The notes below the pieces were generated by a model. It ran no database searches. It had not been told where the DNA came from and saw nothing but the letters and a program-made list of their open reading frames with translations. Source: a virus. From it: a DNA stretch of 31,859 nucleotides. A program made the position numbers and the translations under genes. The stretch spans positions 1 to 31,859 of IMG/VR virus record IMGVR_UViG_3300032083_000398; one strand, given 5' to 3'. Numbering within the stretch: the stretch's first letter is position 1; each line of letters starts with the position of its first letter. Positions 25,848 through 31,859 of the stretch are shown piece by piece.

Positions 25848-27295
25848 ATAGGCATTTGCGGTATGGCGTCATAAGGACTTTGTTGGTATTCTTGAGCCTC
25901 TAACATGGCTAAATTACCCGCAAGCTCTTCTCTGTTTATTCCGTATATTTCTAATATCTGAGGGTCAGACAATCTCTCCAAGGCTAAACGCATGTTGGCT
26001 TTCGGGTCTTGAACCTGACCACCGTCTTGGAACGTTGCTTGTGGATTTGGTCCGCGGACCGGGGGCCGCGCTCCAACCATGCCGCCGTCTGCAAACATGC
26101 CAAGGCTGCCAATTCCTTGCTGTTGGTTTTGAAACTGACCTAATAATTTTTGTTGAAAGTCACCGCCGCCAAAGCCGTAGCTGTCTTGCGCGTCAAAATG
26201 AGCGCGTTCCGCTTCATCTACCATTTCAACAAAGTCTTGTACTTTTCCTTCTAAAGCTCCCCCTAACGCGGCGGTTGCGCTTTGCATTTCTGGAGCAGTG
26301 TAAACTTGGTTTAAATAATTTCTGTAGTTCTCTAAAGGTGCGCCTTGCATACCAGCCATTTGCTGTCCAAATTGATTTTTCATTTGGTTCATTTGTTCAA
26401 ATTGCCCACCAACTCCTTGTTGTCCATACTGGTTTTGCATTTGTTCAAACTGTCCACCAAGTCCTTGTTGAGTCAAGGGTTGTTGCATCTGTTCAAACTG
26501 CCCACCAACTCCTTCCATTTGTCCAATTTGATTTTGTGCAGGAGCTAAAGCAGCAAAAGATTGAAGAAAAGAAGCTTGCTGGGAGGGGTTTCCTTCTTTT
26601 GTGCCCATCATGTCCGCATTTGAAGTTGTCATATAACTTGGCGCGTTGCCCGCTTGTTGAGGACCTAGCATTTCATTAGAACCTGTAATTTCTCCCATAG
26701 CTCCAAGACCGGGAACTTTCATTGGGTCTGCAAAAGGAGAGTCCACGTAACCACCAAGGGCAAACCCCATAGCGGTAGAACCAAACCCTGACATGCCTGC
26801 AAGGTTAACGTCTCCTGCGGTTGTTCGATACGTTTGTGTTGGGTCGTTCATAACGGCTAAAGCAACCGCATTAGCTGCACCACTTTCTTGGGCTCTATCT
26901 CCTGCGGCTTGCACAAAAGCATCAACGTCTTCGCCAGAAAAACCGGGGTCTTCTGGAGCCACGGGTGCCGCTCCGCCCTCAAAGATAGGGACTACCCCGG
27001 TAAATTGTCCGGGAGACGCGGGTCCTGCATATTCTTCCGTCCGGGGACCAGCATTATACTCGGCTACCGCAGCGTTATAAGCGTCTGCGTCTGCCTTATA
27101 AGTGTCGAGGGCCGTGTTATATGTTCCGATTTGTGTGTTATATGTGTCAACCAACCCTTGATAGGGTTCCGCTAACGCCTGATATTCTGTGAGAGCCGTA
27201 TTGTACGTGTTAATACGATCATCATAATCCTTCATAATTTCGGTATCGTAATCTGAGTACCGATATTCAGGAGATGCGTATTGAACTATTGACAT
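25844..27295 (-). CDS. Gln/Gly-rich repeat protein, probable virion component
   Basis: A 483-aa product. Residues about 28-80 form a Tyr-rich helical repeat (INTYNTALTEYQ, VDTYNTQIGTYNTALDTY, DAYNAAVAEYNAG). The middle has Gly motifs ALGGYVDSPFADP and later ADGGMVG and QDGGQV, typical of marine phage structural and ejected proteins. Around residues 265-310 the unit GxGGQFEQM appears three times with Gln/Asn-rich spacers. There is no enzymatic domain. The ATG is two bases after the stop of the 1280-aa gene, so both are probably expressed late together. Function unknown; internal or tail-linked virion protein is inferred from composition and position. Confidence 0.75.
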   Translation of the reverse strand: MSIVQYASPEYRYSDYDTEIMKDYDDRINTYNTALTEYQALAEPYQGLVDTYNTQIGTYNTALDTYKADADAYNAAVAEYNAGPRTEEYAGPASPGQFTGVVPIFEGGAAPVAPEDPGFSGEDVDAFVQAAGDRAQESGAANAVALAVMNDPTQTYRTTAGDVNLAGMSGFGSTAMGFALGGYVDSPFADPMKVPGLGAMGEITGSNEMLGPQQAGNAPSYMTTSNADMMGTKEGNPSQQASFLQSFAALAPAQNQIGQMEGVGGQFEQMQQPLTQQGLGGQFEQMQNQYGQQGVGGQFEQMNQMKNQFGQQMAGMQGAPLENYRNYLNQVYTAPEMQSATAALGGALEGKVQDFVEMVDEAERAHFDAQDSYGFGGGDFQQKLLGQFQNQQQGIGSLGMFADGGMVGARPPVRGPNPQATFQDGGQVQDPKANMRLALERLSDPQILEIYGINREELAGNLAMLEAQEYQQSPYDAIPQMPI

Positions 27296-27297
27296 GA

Positions 27298-30200
27298 TTA
27301 AGCCCCCAAGCTGCCAATGCCGCTCTTCAAGAGTTGCGTCGTAGAATCATTTGGAAATAAAGCTGCATACCTCGTTCTATCCACAGGACCAGAAGTCTGA
27401 ATATTTGGCCCCATTGGAGCCGCAGAAGCCTGTTGGACGGAACGAGGGGCAGTACCTCCGCCTAAGGTGGGAACAATTGGCGGTGGAATTAAAGAGCCTT
27501 GCTGATTGTTATCAGGTCGTGGGGGAACTGAGCTATCAGGGCGTAGAGGAACCACTGGGTACTCTTGCTCTGGAACAGGTGTTTCAACCTCTTCTGTAAG
27601 TGCTTTATCTGCTGCGATAATACCTAGAGGAATACGTCTTCCAACTTGACGAGCCAATGGTTTAACTATTTTCTCTAGTTTAGACATAGCAGCGTCTTGT
27701 GCTTCCTTTGTAATTTTATCATTCATTAATCCCGCAAGAGCATTAGGGTTTGAAAACAACTCTGTCATAATTTTTATACGTTGAGACTCTGGTCCTCTTA
27801 GAAGAAACCGTTGAACTACTTCAGAGCCTGTTTGTTCCGCAATCAAACCACCTCCCATCTGTGGAAGACCTAACAAACTTTTCATTTTGTTTTGAACTGC
27901 TCCACCTGCGGTAGCACCTAAGATGCGAACATAAAACAATTTAGCTAAACTTGGTTTTTTAAACAGAACATTTTCAAAATCACCTGTAACAAAAGCTTCT
28001 TCTACGCCGCGCATAGTTTTAATTGCAGCTTGAACTCGGCCCATTTCTGTTAAACCATCTTCTCCAACTGTTTCATCAACCAACCCTTTTTTTATTAAAA
28101 AGTCTTCCATTGAAAATTTTACATTTGGGCTTACACCGGGCAACTGACCAAATAATTCTTGTTGAAGCACGTCGCCGTTAGGAAGAGTGCCATTTCGATT
28201 AGCTTTTAATAAAGCTCTGTTAAATATAGCACTTTTTAAACCAGACATGGCTTGTTCTTTGGTATATTCTAAATCTTTATAATTTGTTTCATCTACCATG
28301 CGGTATAAAGATTCCAGAGCCCTAGTTGGGTATTCTGAATCTAAAGCTTTAGATACTGCTTTGGCAGGGTCTTCAAATTGCAAAACAGTTTGAAAGGCTT
28401 TTGTGTCATACAAAGCGTTTAATTGTTCATCGTCAAAGTTTAATCTCTTTGCTTGGCTAGGGTTTAACCTGTTTGCTATGTTTCCAAGAGTATTGTCAAA
28501 AGCGTTTTGAGCCGCTTCCACCGAGATTAGTTCTTCTTCTAAATCTGGAATTAATGCATACAATTCTTTTGTACCGGGTTTTTCCCGAAAGTTTTTTAGT
28601 TTCGAAGCATTTACTACAAATGTTTGTATTGATTCCGCAGGGTTTGCCGGGTTTGGTATTGTTTTTGGCTCTATTATTTGAGACAAACTATCTCGCAATG
28701 CTGCGTTAATAATTTCGTTAGTATCCATTACTCCAACAGCTTCTTCACTAAACCCTGCCTCATCAACCAAAAAACGACCTGCTGCTTTAATTTGATCTAT
28801 TCGACGAGAGGTTGCTAAATTACCTCCTTTAAACATTTCATCTAAAAGTTGTTGAGGTTCTAAGATTAAACCTCTTTGTCGATCATACATTTGCATATCG
28901 TTTAAGAAACTTCTGCGAAACACGTTGTTTCTAGCAAAAGTGTAAGCACGGGCAGTATTATAGGCTTGACTTGCACCATTTTTTTGGCCTGTTAAATCTC
29001 TAAGTAAGGCATCATTTACTTGATCCAACTGTCTAGCGGTTGTAAGGGCACCCCCTCTTCTCAAATCTGCGGCTTTTTCTAACAATCCAGAACGCATTTC
29101 AAAAAACTTTTGAGCAGAAGCAGGGTTACGACCTGTTCCGTTTTGGAAATAATCTACCATTTCATCAATATCGTCAGCGTATCCGCCCAAAGCACTTCTT
29201 AATTTTGAATTAGCGCCTTTTGTTGCAAATTTTAACCCACCTCTACTAGAGGGTCTATCAAGAAGCTGTAAAACATTAGGTTGATTTATTTGTGCCCCGT
29301 TTTTTGCATAAAACTCTGTTAAGGGGTAACTCTTTACTTCATTCCAAAGTTTTGTTTCCCGATCTTTACTTCTAGCAACTTGATTAGTTAAAATTTTGTA
29401 CAAACCTTCAGAAAGCTTCCCCCGTTCTGACGGAACTTTAACACCTCGCTCATCGACAATTTCTCTTCCAAGAACAGTTTTGCCCGCGTCCATCAACCGA
29501 GTTACACTTGTATCTATATTATCAATAATATTTTGTTCAAATAGACCCTGTTGCATTCTTGCCGCTAAAGTAAGGGCAGCCGGATCACCCGTAGAAGCTA
29601 ACGTCCGGATCATATTTACTGCACCTATTTGCATTTCTTCACGTCCACGACCCGTAGCCGCTTCTAAATCTTTACTTGATCTTGATAATTCTCTTTCAAT
29701 TGTTTCCACCGTTGGAGAAAAGTTAGTTCCTGCGGCCCTGTCTGCGTCTTTTGCTGCTTGTGAAAAAGTTAATGTTACAGGCTTACCGTCAGCGTCTAGA
29801 CTAACCTCTTGTAATTTTTCAAAAAACAAAGCAAATTTTTCGTCTGGAGTTAGAACTTTTCCATCTACGACGGATTGTTCTATGTTTGCATCAGAAAGTT
29901 TAAGAGCAGTTTGAATACGTTTAACTGAATCATTTGTTACTCTTCCTGATAAGAGTCCTTTAGTGTTTTCTTTATTGCCCCACCAACGTCTTGCTGCATT
30001 AAAGGCGTCTGGAGCAGCACCTACAGCGAGTTGAACCGGAGCGGGAACAATAAAAGACCCCGCCAATTCGTAAATAAACCTAGATTTTTCATCATAAGCG
30101 TTAGTGTCTTGAGATAAATATGCGCCTCCCGCTGCTCCCAAACCAGAGGCTGTTTCAATGCCAAGGTATGTTTTAGGATAATCTCTTGCGGCTTTCATAG

Positions 30201-31140
30201 ACTTGCTTATACCTGTTTCTATTCCACCTAAAATTCTGTCCGCCACGGGACCTTTTCTAGGATCAAAAACAAACCCAGCAGGATTAAACCTAGCTATTCC
30301 AATATCCACTCCCATTGACCCGCCAAACATGGGACCTTTTTGAGCAGCAATTCTTGCGTCATTTGCCGCTTTAAAAGCTTTTTCTGAAAGCCCTGAATTT
30401 TTAGCTGTTATTTCAAAAGCCTCGTCTGCAACTTGAGCAAATTTACCGCTGGATACATTGCCAAAATTACCTAAAAACTCTAACGCTCCTGTTGTATTTT
30501 TTGGAGCAGCTTTCCAAGGCTGTGTTATTAAAGATGCTGCCATTATAGCAGTTTCTCCAAGGTTAGTTGCAGGTTGCAAGGAGGGAACTACTGGAGCAGC
30601 TTCTCCTAAAGCAATATCTTCAACTTTTCCAAAACTTAAAGCTCCTGCTATAGTTCCTGCAACCGTAGGAATAGCAATAACAATACCCTTTGCAAGTAAA
30701 CCCGGTATTCCAGCAGGGGGTATAAAACTTTGAGCATACATGCCCAAAGCAAGGCCCTTACTAAACCCAAACCCTCCTCCAACAGCTTCTGGAACAGCCC
30801 TTGCGGCACTATAAGTTCCAGCTTTTAGACCAGAAAAACTTCCTTTTTCAGGGTCATATTTTCCAAAATCCTCTACGTTGGTAAAAAGGGTTAAAATTTC
30901 TTCTAATTGTATGTTTCTCTCATCTTGAGCTACGTCTCTATAACGATCCAGATTGTTTAAAAGAGGGTGAGAACCGTCTCTAAGAGTTTCTATTGTTAAA
31001 GGAACACCACCTAAAGCCTCTTCATTTAATTCATCGTTTGCAATTGAAAGAACACCTTTTACGGTGTTTTCTAAACCTTGTGTTTCCATAAGGTTTTCAA
31101 ACTCTGCCACATCAAGATTAATAAGGGAGTTGTCTGCCAT
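27298..31140 (-). CDS. 1280-aa probable internal virion (ejection) protein
   Basis: The largest gene of the window. Residues about 105-175 and 195-205 contain Gly/Ala-rich hydrophobic segments (FGFSKGLALGMYAQSFIPPA, IVIAIPTVAGTIAGALSF), and further ones lie near 325-345 and 365-385. The rest (about 400-1150) is long, charged and helical, with DGKPVTLTFSQAAKDADRAA and repeated Arg/Asp/Leu helices. The end is Pro-rich and disordered (VPEQEYPVVPLRPDSSVPPR). Membrane-active segments plus a very long helical body fit internal proteins that podoviruses inject to form a DNA conduit. No transglycosylase motif was recognised, so this is an inference. The ATG overlaps the upstream stop as TAATG. Confidence 0.78.
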   Translation of the reverse strand: MADNSLINLDVAEFENLMETQGLENTVKGVLSIANDELNEEALGGVPLTIETLRDGSHPLLNNLDRYRDVAQDERNIQLEEILTLFTNVEDFGKYDPEKGSFSGLKAGTYSAARAVPEAVGGGFGFSKGLALGMYAQSFIPPAGIPGLLAKGIVIAIPTVAGTIAGALSFGKVEDIALGEAAPVVPSLQPATNLGETAIMAASLITQPWKAAPKNTTGALEFLGNFGNVSSGKFAQVADEAFEITAKNSGLSEKAFKAANDARIAAQKGPMFGGSMGVDIGIARFNPAGFVFDPRKGPVADRILGGIETGISKSMKAARDYPKTYLGIETASGLGAAGGAYLSQDTNAYDEKSRFIYELAGSFIVPAPVQLAVGAAPDAFNAARRWWGNKENTKGLLSGRVTNDSVKRIQTALKLSDANIEQSVVDGKVLTPDEKFALFFEKLQEVSLDADGKPVTLTFSQAAKDADRAAGTNFSPTVETIERELSRSSKDLEAATGRGREEMQIGAVNMIRTLASTGDPAALTLAARMQQGLFEQNIIDNIDTSVTRLMDAGKTVLGREIVDERGVKVPSERGKLSEGLYKILTNQVARSKDRETKLWNEVKSYPLTEFYAKNGAQINQPNVLQLLDRPSSRGGLKFATKGANSKLRSALGGYADDIDEMVDYFQNGTGRNPASAQKFFEMRSGLLEKAADLRRGGALTTARQLDQVNDALLRDLTGQKNGASQAYNTARAYTFARNNVFRRSFLNDMQMYDRQRGLILEPQQLLDEMFKGGNLATSRRIDQIKAAGRFLVDEAGFSEEAVGVMDTNEIINAALRDSLSQIIEPKTIPNPANPAESIQTFVVNASKLKNFREKPGTKELYALIPDLEEELISVEAAQNAFDNTLGNIANRLNPSQAKRLNFDDEQLNALYDTKAFQTVLQFEDPAKAVSKALDSEYPTRALESLYRMVDETNYKDLEYTKEQAMSGLKSAIFNRALLKANRNGTLPNGDVLQQELFGQLPGVSPNVKFSMEDFLIKKGLVDETVGEDGLTEMGRVQAAIKTMRGVEEAFVTGDFENVLFKKPSLAKLFYVRILGATAGGAVQNKMKSLLGLPQMGGGLIAEQTGSEVVQRFLLRGPESQRIKIMTELFSNPNALAGLMNDKITKEAQDAAMSKLEKIVKPLARQVGRRIPLGIIAADKALTEEVETPVPEQEYPVVPLRPDSSVPPRPDNNQQGSLIPPPIVPTLGGGTAPRSVQQASAAPMGPNIQTSGPVDRTRYAALFPNDSTTQLLKSGIGSLGA

Positions 31141-31859
31141 TACTTCTTCCTAAATTGGTTAATTTGATTTTTAGCTCGTTCAGTGCTTTGGTCTACTCCG
31201 TCAATAACTGTGGTTTTCTTTTGTTCAGGGTCATTAAACACAAACGCTTTTTTAAAGCCTAATGTTTCGTTTAACAGCAGCTTAGTTCGGTCCATAAATT
31301 CTCGTTCTTTTGTTATTTGAGCAGCCGTGAAGTCCCCCACGTTTCCATTATACTCTGGGAGAATATTTGCTGAAGCTTGCATGGCAAGTTTTAAAGTATC
31401 TTCTAAACTTTTAAGAGCTGCCCCCGCGTCTGCATCTGTTCTAAAGAATAAACCGCCCGGACGCGTACCTGTAGTTTCTTTTTCTAGTAACTCTTGTACA
31501 AACTTCAAAACTCTACTGCCTTGAACATCGGTGGAATATTGAAGTAGGTCGTTAGAATAAGCCGTCAGAGCTTTTTGAGCGTCCCTAAATGCTACGGATT
31601 CTGGGTTAGACCTTCCTTTAAATAATTCTTGAAATATTTCTGAACCAGTGGCTTTAAAACCGGGATACGCCCTAGAAACACCAATAACTTTTCTAAAACT
31701 CTCATCTAATTCAGGTTTGTAACGAACTGTTGGAGTAAGTTCCCATGCAGGGGCCTCAGTGTTTACACTACCGTTTTCATTAAACAACTGAACATTTGCT
31801 TTAAGCAAACTTTTAACTTCTTCGCCCGTTCCAGTGCCAGTGCCAGTTCCAGTGCCAGT
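31140..31859 (-). CDS. Virion-type protein with Thr-Gly repeat, truncated at its N-terminus
   Basis: The frame is open to the window edge, so the real start is unseen; a TTG at 31808 is only an internal codon. The visible 239 residues begin with six Thr-Gly pairs (TGTGTGTGTGTG), then EEVKSLLKANVQLFNENGSV and a helical body with LTPTVRYKPELDESFRKVIG, ending in KNQINQFRKK. The Thr-Gly run looks like a flexible linker, so another domain probably lies upstream. It is coupled to the 1280-aa gene by TAATG and so is likely a partner virion protein. No enzyme motifs are visible. The DNA repeat at 31824-31859 may have ended the assembly. Confidence 0.8.
   Translation of the reverse strand, partial: TGTGTGTGTGTGEEVKSLLKANVQLFNENGSVNTEAPAWELTPTVRYKPELDESFRKVIGVSRAYPGFKATGSEIFQELFKGRSNPESVAFRDAQKALTAYSNDLLQYSTDVQGSRVLKFVQELLEKETTGTRPGGLFFRTDADAGAALKSLEDTLKLAMQASANILPEYNGNVGDFTAAQITKEREFMDRTKLLLNETLGFKKAFVFNDPEQKKTTVIDGVDQSTERAKNQINQFRKK
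31824..31859. repeat. Tandem hexamer repeat at the window edge
   Basis: Six copies of a hexamer (ACTGGC, with ACTGGA and ACGGGC variants) on the minus strand, encoding Thr-Gly pairs and running out of the window. The copy number beyond the edge is unknown. Confidence 0.85.

Noticed and set aside
1902-26056. Apparent excess of CCGCGG hexamers
   Set aside because: Roughly fifteen copies seen by eye, mostly in coding DNA; could reflect codon preference, and I cannot compute the expectation reliably.
26035-26679. Plus-strand 214-codon frame opposite the 483-aa gene
   Set aside because: Antisense shadow; Leu/His/Phe-rich product created by the Gln/Asn-rich repeats of the real gene.
29396-29914. 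Plus-strand 172-codon frame opposite the 1280-aa gene
   Set aside because: Antisense shadow of a long minus-strand gene, with no ribosome site and Ser/Ala/Leu-rich composition.
1-31859. CRISPR array, integrase with att site, or insertion sequence
   Set aside because: No regularly spaced identical repeats, no tyrosine/serine recombinase or transposase motifs, and no terminal-repeat-bounded element beyond the 18-bp inverted repeat, which holds no transposase.

Overview
The window is a contiguous piece of a tailed bacteriophage genome, most likely from a marine alphaproteobacterial host (SAR11/SAR116/Roseobacter type). This rests on the gene set: a large P22-like portal, a terminase pair, a family A DNA polymerase, an AEP-type primase, SF1 and SNF2 helicases, an SSB-like protein with an acidic IPF tail, a SleB-type cell-wall hydrolase, and many tiny overlapping genes of kinds I recall from environmental marine phage contigs. 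Host and podovirus-like morphology are inferences. No integrase, tRNA, rRNA, CRISPR array or insertion sequence was seen. Both edges cut genes.

Almost everything is on the minus strand, so read from right to left. 31859-25844: three late, probably virion genes (a truncated protein with a TG-repeat, a 1280-aa ejection-protein-like product, and a 483-aa repeat protein). 25847-24399: one plus-strand SNF2 helicase, fired from a promoter that overlaps face to face with the promoter of the leftward replication operon. 24296-16717: replication (unknown coiled-coil protein, SSB-like protein, primase, a 48-aa helix-turn-helix gene, UvrD-like helicase, small zinc proteins, DUF6378-like protein, DNA polymerase with Leu at the Pol I 762 position). 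16668-14303: regulators and small genes, with a candidate small RNA, a ribbon-helix-helix gene with its own operator-like palindrome, an AlpA-like protein with a membrane anchor, a mini DnaJ-type zinc protein and the SleB hydrolase. 14272-11132: a structured leader RNA, small terminase, a VRR-NUC nuclease overlapping it out of frame, and tiny genes. 11051-7620: an accessory block rich in CCGG, with DUF932, a Cys-rich protein and modules of terminator, promoter and leader repeated between genes. 7620-7172: a gene-free, GC-rich, tandemly repeated stretch followed by a perfect 16-bp parS palindrome just upstream of the large terminase. 7133-1: terminase, a 353-aa protein, portal, then a tightly overlapping membrane/lysis-type cassette including an EF-hand membrane protein and a holin-like protein.

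The strongest unexplained signal is the parS site (TGTTTCACGTGAAACA, 7172-7187) with no parA or parB in the window, lying between the terminase promoter and the terminase gene and next to a repeat region. It suggests that the phage engages host ParB for partition, chromosome association, silencing of the late operon or packaging. Secondary signals are a promoter-terminator unit with no reading frame (candidate ~75-nt RNA), a leader with three mutually exclusive pairing segments, an 18-bp inverted repeat enclosing an orphan plus-strand membrane-peptide frame, and the face-to-face promoter switch.
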